From: Pseudomonas panipatensis
GTDB taxonomy: Bacteria > Pseudomonadota > Gammaproteobacteria > Pseudomonadales > Pseudomonadaceae
Direction: 5' to 3'
DNA: 64,000 nt
NCBI RefSeq assembly: GCF_900099785.1
Contig: NZ_FNDS01000007.1
Coordinates: 248,001-312,000 of the forward strand
The notes under the pieces were generated by a model. The model saw only the letters and a list, made by a program, of their open reading frames with translations. It was not told the DNA's origin and did no database searches. The position numbers and the translations under genes are program-made. Below are positions 47,559 to 56,500 of this stretch, one piece after another. Position 1 is the stretch's first letter, and each line of letters starts with the position of its first letter.

Positions 47559-49736
47559 TCAGAGGCCGTTCTTGGCTTTGAATTCGCGACGACGGCGGTG
47601 CAGCACCGGCTCGGTGTAGCCGTTGGGCTGCTTGGTGCCCTCGACGACCAGTTCCAGCGCGGCCTGGAAGGCCACGTTGTCGTCGAAGTTCGGCGCCATC
47701 GGGCGGTACAGCGGGTCGTTGGCGTTCTGCCGGTCGACCACCGTGGCCATGCGCTTGAGGCTCTCGACCACCTGTTCCTGGGTGATCACGCCGTGGCGCA
47801 GCCAGTTGGCCAGCAGTTGGCTGGAGATGCGCAGGGTGGCGCGGTCTTCCATCAGGCCGACATCGTTGATGTCCGGCACCTTGGAGCAGCCGACGCCCTG
47901 GTCGATCCAGCGCACGACATAGCCGAGGATGCCCTGGGCGTTGTTGTCCACTTCGTTCTTGATCTCTTCCGCGCTCCAGTTGGTGTTCGGCGCCAGCGGA
48001 ATGGTCAGGATGTCGTCCACCGAGGCCGGGGTGCGCTTGGCCAGTTCGGCCTGACGAGCGAACACGTCGACCTTGTGGTAGTGCAGGGCGTGCAGGGTGG
48101 CGGCGGTCGGCGAGGGAACCCAGGCGGTGTTGGCGCCGGCCAGCGGGTGCGCGATTTTCTGCTCGATCATCGCGGCCATCAGGTCGGGCATGGCCCACAT
48201 GCCTTTGCCGATCTGCGCCTTGCCTTGCAGGCCGGTGGCCAGGCCGACGTCGACGTTGTTGTTTTCGTAGGCGCCGATCCACTTCTCGGTCTTCATGGCG
48301 CCCTTGCGCACCACGGCGCCGGCTTCCATGGAGGTGTGGATTTCGTCACCGGTGCGGTCGAGGAAGCCGGTGTTGATGAACACCACGCGCTCGCTGGCGG
48401 CCTTGATGCACGCCTTGAGGTTGATGGTGGTGCGGCGCTCTTCGTCCATGATGCCGACCTTCAGGGTGTTGCGCGGCAGGCCGAGGACGTCCTCGACGCG
48501 GCCGAACAGCTCGTTGGTGAAGGCGGCTTCTTCCGGGCCGTGCATCTTCGGTTTGACGATGTACACGGAGCCGGTGCGGGTGTTCTTGCGGCTGGTGTTG
48601 CCGTTGAGGTTGTGGATGGCGATCAGGCTGGTGAACAGGCCGTCCTGGATGCCTTCCGGCACTTCGTTGCCGTTCTTGTCGAGGATCGCATCGTTGGTCA
48701 TCAGGTGACCGACGTTACGCACGAACAGCAGCGAGCGGCCGTGCAGGGTCAGCGCCGAACCGTCGGCCTTGGTGTAGACGCGGTCGGGGTTCATGGTGCG
48801 GGTGAAGGTGCTGCCGCCCTTGCTGACTTCTTCGGCGAGGTCGCCCTTCATCAGGCCCAGCCAGTTGCGGTAGATGACCACTTTGTCGTCGGCATCGACG
48901 GCGGCGACCGAGTCTTCGCAGTCCATGATGGTGGTCAGCGCGGACTCCATCAGCACGTCTTTCACGCCGGCGGCGTCGGTCTGGCCGATCGGGCTGGTCG
49001 GGTCGATCTGGATTTCGAAGTGCAGGCCGTTGTGCTTCAGCAGCACGGCTTGCGGCTTGGCCGCTTCGCCCTGGAAGGCGATGAACTGGGTGGCGTTCTT
49101 CAGGCCGGTTTGCGCACCGTTCTTCAGGGTCACGGCGAGGGCGCCGTTGTTCACGCTGTAGGCGGTGGCGTCGACGTGGGAGCCGGACTCCAGCGGCGCG
49201 GCTTCATCGAGGAAGGCGCGGGCGAAGGCGATCACTTTGTCGCCACGGACCTTGTTGTAGCCCTTGCCCTTCTCGGCGCCGTTCTCTTCGCTGATCGCGT
49301 CGGTGCCGTAGAGCGCGTCGTACAGCGAGCCCCAGCGGGCGTTGGAGGCGTTCAGGGCGAAGCGCGCGTTCATCACCGGCACGACCAGTTGCGGGCCAGC
49401 CATGTGGGCGATTTCTTCGTCGACGTTCTGGGTGCTGACCTGGAAGTCTGCGGCTTCCGGCAGCAGGTAGCCGATTTCCTCGAGGAAGGCCTTGTAGGCC
49501 ACGGCGTCATGGGCCTGGCCGGCGCGAGCCTGGTGCCAGCCATCGATCTTGGCCTGCAGCTCGTCGCGCTTGGCGAGCAGGGCCTTGTTCTTCGGCGCCA
49601 GGTCGTTGACCACGGCTTCCACGCCTGCCCAGAACTTGCCGGCATCGACGCCGGTACCGGGAATGGCTTCGTTGTTGACGAAGTCGAACAGGACTTTGGC
49701 GACCTGCAGGCCACCGACTTGAACACGTTCAGTCAT
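47559..49736 (-). CDS. glcB: Malate synthase G
   Basis: Condenses glyoxylate and acetyl-CoA to malate; last step of the glyoxylate shunt and glycolate use. The ATG at 49736 gives [16 protein letters not shown] and 725 residues, the malate synthase G length. The TIM-barrel core shows [15 protein letters not shown], the catalytic region [17 protein letters not shown] and [15 protein letters not shown]. No glcC or glcDEF genes adjoin it. It is divergent from the GNAT gene across a 294-base AT-rich gap with no gene. Confidence 0.97.
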   Translation of the reverse strand: MTERVQVGGLQVAKVLFDFVNNEAIPGTGVDAGKFWAGVEAVVNDLAPKNKALLAKRDELQAKIDGWHQARAGQAHDAVAYKAFLEEIGYLLPEAADFQVSTQNVDEEIAHMAGPQLVVPVMNARFALNASNARWGSLYDALYGTDAISEENGAEKGKGYNKVRGDKVIAFARAFLDEAAPLESGSHVDATAYSVNNGALAVTLKNGAQTGLKNATQFIAFQGEAAKPQAVLLKHNGLHFEIQIDPTSPIGQTDAAGVKDVLMESALTTIMDCEDSVAAVDADDKVVIYRNWLGLMKGDLAEEVSKGGSTFTRTMNPDRVYTKADGSALTLHGRSLLFVRNVGHLMTNDAILDKNGNEVPEGIQDGLFTSLIAIHNLNGNTSRKNTRTGSVYIVKPKMHGPEEAAFTNELFGRVEDVLGLPRNTLKVGIMDEERRTTINLKACIKAASERVVFINTGFLDRTGDEIHTSMEAGAVVRKGAMKTEKWIGAYENNNVDVGLATGLQGKAQIGKGMWAMPDLMAAMIEQKIAHPLAGANTAWVPSPTAATLHALHYHKVDVFARQAELAKRTPASVDDILTIPLAPNTNWSAEEIKNEVDNNAQGILGYVVRWIDQGVGCSKVPDINDVGLMEDRATLRISSQLLANWLRHGVITQEQVVESLKRMATVVDRQNANDPLYRPMAPNFDDNVAFQAALELVVEGTKQPNGYTEPVLHRRRREFKAKNGL

Positions 49737-50030
49737 TGCTTGCCTCACTCTGCTCAGGACCAGCTCGGAACCCCAGGCAAGACGCCTTGTAGTCCGAGCC
49801 GCGGAATACTACATGATGCCGTGGGAAAAATCAGGTGGGCTGCGTCGCGGTTAGACCAAAGTACGCATCTCAGTCACGTAGCGGAAATAATGTTCGCAAA
49901 ATTTAAATAGATTGTTCCAGATAAATATTGAAACGGTACACGATCAATTCGGCGAAATGCCTGACGCGCTCTTGCGCAGTCGCCTGGCTGGCGCGGCCTA
50001 TACTCAGGGTCCTGTCCCGGAGAATCGCCA

Positions 50031-50480
50031 ATGTCCATAACCCTGGCCCGCCTGGCCGACCTCGATGAGCTGGTGCCGCTGTTCGCCGGCTACCTGGATT
50101 TCTATGAAGTGCCGGCTGCCGAGCCGAGCATCCGTGCCTTCCTCGGCGAGCGCCTGGAGCGCCACGAGTCGGTGATCTACCTGGCGCGCAGCATCGATGG
50201 CCTGGCGCTGGGCTTCGTCCAGTTGTATCCGTTTTTCGCCTCGCTGGCGCTGCGCCCGGCCTGGCTGGTCAGCGATCTCTACGTGATGCCGGCGGCGCGC
50301 CGCGACGGCCACGGCGAGGCCTTGATGAACGCCGCCCGCGCCCATGCCGAAGCCACCGGCGCCTGCGGCCTGCAACTGGAAACGGCGAAAACCAACCACG
50401 CCGGGCAGGCGCTTTACGAGCGCCTGGGCTACCAGCGTGACGAACGCTTCTACACCTACTGGCTGGAGCTGTCCCGCTAG
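50031..50480 (+). CDS. GNAT-family N-acetyltransferase
   Basis: A 149-residue acetyltransferase. The acetyl-CoA loop is RRDGHGEALMNAA in motif A (about residues 90-102), and the C-terminal GQALYERLGYQRDERFYTYWL is the usual GNAT end. Acceptor substrate unknown. A TATACT hexamer lies at about 49996, but no well-placed -35 was found. Confidence 0.9.
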   Translation: MSITLARLADLDELVPLFAGYLDFYEVPAAEPSIRAFLGERLERHESVIYLARSIDGLALGFVQLYPFFASLALRPAWLVSDLYVMPAARRDGHGEALMNAARAHAEATGACGLQLETAKTNHAGQALYERLGYQRDERFYTYWLELSR

Positions 50481-50531
50481 CCCGGTCCGATTCCGGCGGC
50501 GCGGCGCCGCCCCTACCTTCAGGAGAACGCC

Positions 50532-51050
50532 ATGCAACACCTCGTGCTCACGGTTATCGCTCCGGACCAGCCGGGGCTGGTGGAACGGGTCGCCCAGTGC
50601 ATCGCCGCGCACGGCGGCAACTGGCTGGAAAGCCGCATGTCGCGCATGGCCGGGCAGTTCGCCGGGATCCTGCGCGTGGCGGTGCCGGCGGAGGGCTACG
50701 ACGAACTGGTGGAGGGCCTGCAAGGCTTGGCCGACCAGGGTATCCGCGTGCTGCTGGCGGAGAGCGGCATCGAGCCGTCGTGCAACTGGAAGCCGATCCA
50801 CCTGGATCTGGTCGGCAATGACCGCCCCGGCATCGTCCGCGATATCACCCGCCTGCTGGCCGAGCACGGCGTCAACCTGGAGCGCCTGACCACCGAGGTG
50901 CTGCCGGCGCCGATGAGCAGCGAGCCGCTGTTCCACGCCGAGGCCGTGCTGGCGGTGCCCCTGACCCTGCCGCTGGAGCAGTTGCAGCAGCGCCTGGAAG
51001 CCTTGGCCGACGATTTGATGGTGGAGCTGAATTTCCACAGTGGCGAGTGA
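50532..51050 (+). CDS. GcvR-like protein with two ACT domains
   Basis: A 172-residue protein of two ACT domains. The first begins LVLTVIAPDQPGLVERVA and the second HLDLVGNDRPGIVRDIT; both are ligand-binding ACT motifs. Homologues such as E. coli GcvR repress the glycine cleavage system by binding GcvA. It follows the GNAT gene by 51 bases with an AGGAG site, and is followed by the DnaA-box region. Confidence 0.9.
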   Translation: MQHLVLTVIAPDQPGLVERVAQCIAAHGGNWLESRMSRMAGQFAGILRVAVPAEGYDELVEGLQGLADQGIRVLLAESGIEPSCNWKPIHLDLVGNDRPGIVRDITRLLAEHGVNLERLTTEVLPAPMSSEPLFHAEAVLAVPLTLPLEQLQQRLEALADDLMVELNFHSGE

Positions 51051-51683
51051 GCGCACGCCACTACTGGCTCGTTCTGTGGAAAAGCCTGTGGGTAGTCTGT
51101 GGGCTTTTCCTTGCGTGCCCCGCGATCGTTGGCTTTCGGCGGTTGGCTGTTATCCCCATCAAGCAACGCCTGATTCGTCGAGTTGTGCACCCTTTGCGTG
51201 GACGGGCCTGTTGGCGATCTGTGGATAGATCGCTGCGGTGTCGATGGCTATTGGCTTTGATGACGCTGGACGAAATCTGAGCGAGTGATCGTCGCCAGGA
51301 CACCGTGGCGATTTGTCCACGCTTCCTCACAAAAACCGTGGATCAAGCTGTGGGCAACTTCTGCATGCTCCTCTACAAGCCCCGTCATCCGTTGGTTTGG
51401 CTGGTGTGTTCAAGAAACAGGCAGGGCGATGGGGTTACGCACGGAAAGCGGGGATGCGCCTGTGGAAAACCCTTGCGTATCTCGCTGTATGCCACGGATC
51501 ACGGGCGCTTGGCTGGGTTGGTCGATTAGTGAGCAGGGCGAGTCGCCACGGGTACCGTTGGGGAAAACCCTGGGCGGCGGCTGCGTTATCCACGCCAGCA
51601 CTGGACGATGCTGTGGAAAAGTTGCGCGCTCTTTGCGCAAAGCCCCGAGGGACGGGGCTCGCAGGGGTTCGTGCGAAAACTGA
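51051..51683. other. 630-base non-coding region with a DnaA-box cluster
   Basis: No gene is credible in either direction. Three perfect DnaA boxes (TTTTCCACA, all on the minus strand) lie at 51075-51083, 51461-51469 and 51612-51620. Single-mismatch boxes occur at 51150-51158 (TTATCCCCA), 51220-51228 (TGTGGATAG), 51559-51567 (TGGGGAAAA) and 51586-51594 (TTATCCACG). More TGTGG words are scattered between them. No AT-rich unwinding element is obvious. Interpreted as a datA- or DARS-like DnaA-binding locus (inference). Confidence 0.7.
51641..51659 (-). terminator. Probable terminator after rarD
   Basis: Perfect 7-bp stem AGCCCCG/CGGGGCT with a 5-base loop, 25 bases past the rarD stop on the minus strand and followed there by TTTG. 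Confidence 0.55.
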
Positions 51684-52568
51684 TCAGTTCTGGCGCAGGC
51701 GATACCAGATGTCGACGCTGTACACCAGCAGCGCCAGCCAGATGCAGCCGAAGGCGACCAGCCGCGTCGGGCTCAGGTGCTCACCGAACAGCAGGATGGC
51801 TTGCAGCATCACCAGGGTCGGCGCGATGTATTGCAGGAAGCCCAGGGTGGCATAGGGCAAGTGGCGCGCGGCGGCGTTGAAGCACACCAGCGGCACCAGG
51901 GTGATGGGCCCGGCGGCGGCCAGCCAGAGTGCCTCGCGGGTGGTCCAGAAGGCGGCGTGGGTGCTCGCGCCGTCGGCGAAGAACAGCAGCCAGCCCAGCG
52001 CCAGCGGCAGCAGCATCCAGGTTTCCACCACCAGGCCGGGCAACGCGGCCACCGGCGCCTGTTTGCGGATCAGCCCGTAGAAGCCGAAGGTCAGCGCCAG
52101 CACTAGCGATACCCAGGGCAGGCTGCCCAATTGCCAGACCTGCTGCGCCACGCCCAGGCAGGCCAGGCCCACCGCCAGCCATTGCAGTGGCCGCAGGCGT
52201 TCGCGTAGCACCAGCATGCCGAGCAGCACGTTGATCAGCGGGTTGATGTAGTAGCCGAGGCTGGCTTCGAGCATGTGCCCGTTGTTCACCGCCCAGACGT
52301 AGACCAGCCAGTTGCTGGCGATCAGCAGGCCGCTGGCGCCGAGCACGGCGAAACGCCGCGGGTTGTCGCGCAGCTCGCGCCACCAGCCGGGGTGTTTCCA
52401 CACCAGCAGCAGCGTCGCGCCGAACAGCGCCGACCAGATGGCCCGGTGGGTGATGATTTCCAGCGCGGGAATCTTCTCGAGGAGTTTGAAGTAGATCGGG
52501 AACAGGCCCCAGATCACGTAGGCGGTGAGGCCCAGCGCGTAACCCTGGCGGGGATTGGCGGTCGCCAT
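51684..52568 (-). CDS. rarD: EamA/RarD-family transporter
   Basis: A 294-residue, ten-helix drug/metabolite transporter. The ATG at 52568 has AAGGA upstream and gives ANPRQGYALGLTAYVIWGLFPIYFKLL, the RarD N-terminus (quoted in part). RarD signatures include HRAIWSALF, NWLVYVWAVNNGHMLEASLG and GYYINPLINVLLG. RarD proteins are chloramphenicol-sensitive/permease-like; the natural substrate is unknown. Confidence 0.92.
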   Translation of the reverse strand: MATANPRQGYALGLTAYVIWGLFPIYFKLLEKIPALEIITHRAIWSALFGATLLLVWKHPGWWRELRDNPRRFAVLGASGLLIASNWLVYVWAVNNGHMLEASLGYYINPLINVLLGMLVLRERLRPLQWLAVGLACLGVAQQVWQLGSLPWVSLVLALTFGFYGLIRKQAPVAALPGLVVETWMLLPLALGWLLFFADGASTHAAFWTTREALWLAAAGPITLVPLVCFNAAARHLPYATLGFLQYIAPTLVMLQAILLFGEHLSPTRLVAFGCIWLALLVYSVDIWYRLRQN

Positions 52569-52710
52569 TGGTGGTCCTTGCGGCAGAAGAAGAGAGTGCC
52601 GGGCCATTCTAGGTGGGTCGGTCAATGTTGTCTGTGCGTTCAGCTTCGTTCGCCGGGTGCGCCGTGCGGTTGGGCGTAACGATGCCTTTACGGCGCACCT
52701 TCGCGCCTGT

Positions 52711-52741
52711 CCGGGGCGCGCGCCATGGGGTTGCGCCCCGG
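52711..52741 (-). terminator. Long hairpin after srkA
   Basis: CCGGGGCGC/GCGCCCCGG with a 13-base loop, 15 bases beyond the srkA stop on the minus strand. There is no T-run, so it may only be an mRNA-stabilising hairpin. Confidence 0.4.
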
Positions 52742-52756
52742 GGCAGGCGCGGCGCG

Positions 52757-53731
52757 TCAGAACAGCCGCAGCGGCTCTTCGTCCAGCGCCGCCAGTTGCT
52801 CGCGCAGCACCAGCACCTGCTCGCCCCAGTAGCGTTCGCTGCCGAACCAGGGGAAGCTCGGCGGGAATGCCGGGTCGTCCCAACGCCGCGCCAGCCAGGC
52901 GCTGTAGTGCATCAGGCGGAGGCTGCGCAGGCCCTCGATGAGCGGCAGTTCGCGCGGGTCGAAGTCATGGAATTCCTGGTAGCCGTCGATCAGCTCGGAA
53001 ATCTGCGACAGCCGTTCATGGCGCTCGCCGGCGAGCATCATCCACAGGTCCTGGATCGCCGGCCCCATGCGGCAGTCGTCGAGGTCGACGATGTGGAAGC
53101 TGTCGTCGCGGCACAGCAGGTTGCCTGGATGGCAGTCGCCATGCAGGCGGATCGCCTGATACGGGTGCTTGGCGAACAGCGCATCGAGGCGCTTGAGCAG
53201 GTCGCGGGCGACGGATTCATAGGCCGGCAGCAGGCTCTTGGGGATGAAGTTGCCTTCCAGCAGGGTGGCCAGGGATTCATGGCCGAAGTTATCCACAGTG
53301 AGTCGTTCGCGGTGCTCGAACGGCCGTATCGCGCCGACCGCATGCAAACGGCCGAGCAACTGGCCGAGGCGGTAGAGCTGGTCCAGGTTGCCGGGCTCCG
53401 GGGCGCGGCCGCCACGGCGCGGGAACAGGGTGAAGCGGAAGCCGGCGAACTCGAACAGGGTCTCGCCATCGCGCACCAGCGGGGCGACCACCGGCACTTC
53501 GCGATCGGCCAGTTCGGCGGAGAAGGCGTGTTCCTCGCGAATCGCCGCGTCGCTCCAGCGGCCGGGGCGGTAGAACTTGGCGATCAGCGGCTGGTTGTCC
53601 TCGATGCCCACCTGATAGACGCGGTTCTCATAGCTGTTCAGCGCCAGTACCCGGGCGTCGCTGAGGAAGCCGAGGCTTTCCACCGCATCGAGGACCAGGT
53701 CTGGCGTGAGGGCGGAAAAGGGATGGGTCAT
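52757..53731 (-). CDS. srkA: Stress response serine/threonine kinase SrkA (YihE)
   Basis: Aminoglycoside-phosphotransferase-fold Ser/Thr kinase of 324 residues. The nucleotide and catalytic residues are in RLHGDCHPGNLL and HIVDLDDCRMGP. E. coli SrkA counters damage-induced death pathways under stress. The ATG at 53731 gives MTHPFSALTPDLVLDAVES. A TTATCCACA DnaA-box word occurs inside the gene at 53289-53297. Confidence 0.92.
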   Translation of the reverse strand: MTHPFSALTPDLVLDAVESLGFLSDARVLALNSYENRVYQVGIEDNQPLIAKFYRPGRWSDAAIREEHAFSAELADREVPVVAPLVRDGETLFEFAGFRFTLFPRRGGRAPEPGNLDQLYRLGQLLGRLHAVGAIRPFEHRERLTVDNFGHESLATLLEGNFIPKSLLPAYESVARDLLKRLDALFAKHPYQAIRLHGDCHPGNLLCRDDSFHIVDLDDCRMGPAIQDLWMMLAGERHERLSQISELIDGYQEFHDFDPRELPLIEGLRSLRLMHYSAWLARRWDDPAFPPSFPWFGSERYWGEQVLVLREQLAALDEEPLRLF

Positions 53732-53805
53732 GGCGGCGATCCGGTAGTGAACAGGGCCACTAGTGTACGCATGCCGTCGCCCGATTGCTGCGACGGGGTG
53801 TGTCC

Positions 53806-54255
53806 TCAGGGACCGCAGCCAGGGTCGCTGGGCAGTTGGTAGCCGGCCTGGCGCAGGGTCTCGCGGTGGGCGCGGAGGTAGGCCAGGAAGCGCTCGGCCA
53901 GCACATGCCGTGGCCCCTGCACGAGCACCGTGTACTGGCGCGGCTGCGTCTTGCAGGCATAGGTTTGCGCCGGCTCGCCGAGGCCTTGGGCGTTCAGTTG
54001 CCGGGCACTGCCGTCGTCGCTGAAGAACAGATCGAAGGCCGCGCCCTGGGCGATTTCCGTGGCCAGAGTGGCGCTGTCGCCCTGGATCAGCAGGACCTTG
54101 TTGCCGGTGTCGGCCTGGTATTGGTCGACCAGTGGCGCCAGGGCCGGCATCGATTCGTTGCCGCTGGCGACGCGCAAGACGTCCGGGGTGGCCTGGCCGA
54201 GCGTGGGCAGCAGGGCCAGCAGGCACAGGCAGAGCAGGGCAAGTGGGCGGCGCAT
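53806..54255 (-). CDS. Short secreted ModA-like protein
   Basis: A 149-residue exported protein (signal RPLALLCLCLLALLPTLGQA). The N-terminal half matches molybdate/sulfate-binding ModA proteins (VLRVASGNESMPALAPLVD, AAFDLFFSDDGSARQLNAQG), and the C-terminal third ends like ModA (RFLAYLRAHRETLRQAGYQL). The central 80-100 residues of a normal ModA are missing, without any frame change, so this is a compact or decayed form. Two cysteines (YACKT, DPGCG) may form a disulfide. It is divergent in time but co-directional with the ModE-like regulator upstream. Confidence 0.8.
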   Translation of the reverse strand: MRRPLALLCLCLLALLPTLGQATPDVLRVASGNESMPALAPLVDQYQADTGNKVLLIQGDSATLATEIAQGAAFDLFFSDDGSARQLNAQGLGEPAQTYACKTQPRQYTVLVQGPRHVLAERFLAYLRAHRETLRQAGYQLPSDPGCGP

Positions 54256-54318
54256 GGCATGGCTCCTGACAATCGGCCGGGAAGACCTATTGGAGCGCGC
54301 AGATCGCCGATTGCCCTT

Positions 54319-54327
54319 GATATAGCG
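54319..54327 (-). promoter_or_regulatory. Possible ModE half-site
   Basis: CGCTATATC on the minus strand, 64 bases before the ModA-like gene. It resembles one arm of the E. coli ModE operator (CGCTATATA), but the second arm is poor. Confidence 0.25.
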
Positions 54328-54336
54328 CAGGCTTTC

Positions 54337-55119
54337 TCAAAGCGGGGTGCCGAGAATCACTTGGGCGGGAGAGAACTGCGCGCGCACCGGGTCGCCTTCG
54401 TTCAGGCGCAGGATGTCGATGCGTTCCTGCTCGGTGAGGGCGCAGAGAACCTGGCCGTTGGGCAACTGGATGCGCACTTCGCTGGGGCCGCCGCTGGCTT
54501 CGTGGATGCTCTCGATGCAGCCTTCCAGGGCGTTGAGCCCGGCGGGGCAGGGGATCTGCGGCAGGTCGACGTAGAGCCAGCCGGCCTTCATCAGGGCGAC
54601 CACCGGGCGGCCGTCGCTCAGTTCCAGCTTCTCGGTGCTTTCCCGCGTGATCCGCGCCTGGATGCGCGCACCGCCGGGCAGCTCGATGGCCACCAGGTCG
54701 TTCAGGCCGTGGCGTTCGATGCCGCAGATGCGCCCGTGCAACTGGTTGCGCGCGCTGGTGCGCATCATCAGGCGCCCGATCAGCTCGAGGTCGGCTTCTT
54801 CCTCGAGGCTTTCCAGCATGTGCTCGCGCAGGCTTTCCAGGCGCTGGTAGAGCGCCAGCAGGCGTTCGCCGTCGCCGGTCAGGCGCGCGCCGCCGCCACC
54901 CTTGCCGCCGACGCTGCGTTCCACCAGCGGACGTTCGGCCAGGTTGTTGAGTTCGTCGATGGCGTCCCAGGCGGTTTTGTAGCTCATCCCGGCGGCCTTA
55001 GCGGCCTGGGTGATGGAGCCGAGTTGGGCGATTTGCGCGAGCAGGGCGATGCGTTGCGGGCGACGGGTGACGTGCTGGGTCAGCAGGCTGAGGGCGGACA
55101 TGGGATTCGTGGGGGTCAT
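54337..55119 (-). CDS. ModE-like transcriptional regulator
   Basis: A 260-residue protein with a LysR-like winged helix (QIAQLGSITQAAKAAGMSYKTAWDAID) and two C-terminal TOBE/Mop-like domains (NQLHGRICGIERHGLNDLVA; CIESIHEASGGPSEVRI). The GGKGGGGARLTGDG wing is typical of ModE. ModE binds molybdate and represses transport genes. Start uncertain between the ATG at 55119 and the one at 55101. No modABC operon adjoins it, only the short ModA-like gene. Confidence 0.88.
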   Translation of the reverse strand: MTPTNPMSALSLLTQHVTRRPQRIALLAQIAQLGSITQAAKAAGMSYKTAWDAIDELNNLAERPLVERSVGGKGGGGARLTGDGERLLALYQRLESLREHMLESLEEEADLELIGRLMMRTSARNQLHGRICGIERHGLNDLVAIELPGGARIQARITRESTEKLELSDGRPVVALMKAGWLYVDLPQIPCPAGLNALEGCIESIHEASGGPSEVRIQLPNGQVLCALTEQERIDILRLNEGDPVRAQFSPAQVILGTPL

Positions 55120-55190
55120 TGGAATCCCGCGAGGCTCGTTCGCGCGCCGGGAAAAGGCAAGCGGAATCTGCCGGACGTATCGACTCGGCC

Positions 55191-55925
55191 TCAGCCCGGT
55201 TTGGCTGTCCGCGCCAGGCAGTAGACGTCCACGCGCTGCGCGCCGGCGCGCAGCAGCAGCCGGGCGAGGCGCTCGGCGGTGGCGCCGGTGGTCAGCACGT
55301 CATCGACCAGCGCCAGGTGGCGGCCCTGCACCGCGTCGCCGTCGTCCAGGGCGAAGGCGTGGCGCAGGTTGCGTTTGCGCGCGGCGGCATCCAGGCCCTG
55401 TTGCGCCGGGGTGTCCTGCACGCGGCGCAGCACGCGGCCCTTCGCCAGGCGCAAGTCGCTGGCCAGCCAGTCGGCCAGCAGCGCGGCCTGGTTGAAGCCG
55501 CGCTGGCGCTCGCGGCGCGCGGCCAGCGGCACCGGCAATAGCAGGTCGGGACGTGGCAGTCCCTCGTCAAAAGCCTGTTGCAGATGGCGCGAGAACAATT
55601 GCCCGAGCAGGCGCCCCAGCGGGCGGTCGCCCTGGTGCTTGAAGCGGGTGATCAGGCGATCGACGGGGAAGGCGTAGCGCCACGGCGCCTCGGTATGGCT
55701 GAAGGCGGGCGGCCGCCGCAGGCATTCGCCGCAGGCCAGCCCGTGGCTCGGCAGGGGCAGGGCGCAGCGCGGGCAGCGTCCGGCCAGCCAGGGCAGGTCG
55801 CTATCGCAGCCGACGCACAGGGGCAGTCCGCCACTGTCGGCCGCGGCGCCGCAGAGCAGGCAGTCCGGGCGATGGACGCTCCAGGCCGGGCGCAGTTGCC
55901 GCAACAGCGGCGGGAGGAGGCGCAT
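55191..55925 (-). CDS. comF: ComF-family phosphoribosyltransferase-like protein
   Basis: A 244-residue protein with an N-terminal zinc-finger-like region (CLLCG, CVGC, CPRC, CGEC) and a phosphoribosyltransferase domain with the PRPP loop LVDDVLTTGAT. ComF homologues (GntX/YhgH in E. coli) have roles in DNA uptake or its processing. It lies between the ModE-like gene and the small membrane protein, upstream of the divergent bio operon as in other Pseudomonas. Confidence 0.9.
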   Translation of the reverse strand: MRLLPPLLRQLRPAWSVHRPDCLLCGAAADSGGLPLCVGCDSDLPWLAGRCPRCALPLPSHGLACGECLRRPPAFSHTEAPWRYAFPVDRLITRFKHQGDRPLGRLLGQLFSRHLQQAFDEGLPRPDLLLPVPLAARRERQRGFNQAALLADWLASDLRLAKGRVLRRVQDTPAQQGLDAAARKRNLRHAFALDDGDAVQGRHLALVDDVLTTGATAERLARLLLRAGAQRVDVYCLARTAKPG

Positions 55926-55979
55926 CGAAGCTCTCCATGAGGATGCTGGCCATCCGCTCGGATGGCGAAAAGCGGAGCC

Positions 55980-56273
55980 TCAATGGATCAGCCAGCTCAT
56001 GACGATGAGTCCGAGGAGGGTGAGGATCAGCCCGCCGACGAAGGCGCGCCGGAACAGCGCGCGGACGCCACTGTAGAGGAGCATCAGGCCGACGATCAGT
56101 AGGACGAAGCTGAAGATCGAGACGTTCATTCCCATGGCACGGGCCAGGCCGTGGAGGAAGTCGTCCATGGCGCGCCAGATGCTGCCGAGCAGTCCGGAGA
56201 GCAGTTCGACGATGAAACGGATGGCCTTGCCGAGCATCTGGCCGAGCCAATCGAAAATGCCTTCTGTTGCCAT
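55980..56273 (-). CDS. Small membrane protein, unknown
   Basis: A 97-residue protein with an amphipathic N-terminal half (MATEGIFDWLGQMLGKAIR) and two C-terminal membrane helices (about residues 49-65 and 76-96). I choose the ATG at 56273; a longer frame reads across the bioB promoter. Family not recognised. Confidence 0.7.
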   Translation of the reverse strand: MATEGIFDWLGQMLGKAIRFIVELLSGLLGSIWRAMDDFLHGLARAMGMNVSIFSFVLLIVGLMLLYSGVRALFRRAFVGGLILTLLGLIVMSWLIH

Positions 56274-56365
56274 GAAGTCGCGGGTCTCCTGGGGTAGCGA
56301 TGGGGTTGGAGTGGCGTCGCATCGACGGGTTCGGTACGTCACACGCGTGGTTATATTTTGATCAG

Positions 56366-56397
56366 TTGTCAACCTGTGACTCGTCTTTGGTTGACAG
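56366..56397. promoter_or_regulatory. BirA operator before bioB
   Basis: TTGTCAACC, 14 bases, GGTTGACAG. This is the BirA dyad (consensus TTGTNAACC-N14-15-GGTTNACAA) with correct spacing and eight of nine symmetric positions. Its right arm overlaps the bioB -35, so biotinoyl-AMP-bound BirA should block bioB transcription. The operator also faces the divergent small membrane gene. Confidence 0.85.
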
Positions 56398-56418
56398 CGC
56401 CTAAGGCTTACATATGAT
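56391..56418 (+). promoter_or_regulatory. Sigma70 promoter for bioBFHCD
   Basis: TTGACA, 16-base spacer, TATGAT: a near-consensus promoter. Its -10 includes the ATG at 56414, so that ATG cannot be the bioB start on this transcript. Confidence 0.82.
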
Positions 56419-56500
56419 GCCTCGAAAGCCTGAATCGCCGCGCGCCGCCGTGGCGTCACCGAACCACGAGGCGCCACCCAAGCGTCGAAGGAATCCCCCC

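Noticed and set aside
53806-54255. Frameshifted or split full-length modA
   Set aside because: No other frame in the neighbourhood carries the missing central residues; the gene is a clean in-frame short form.
56414-56500. N-terminal extension of bioB from the ATG at 56414
   Set aside because: This ATG is part of the predicted -10 hexamer, so the transcript starts after it.
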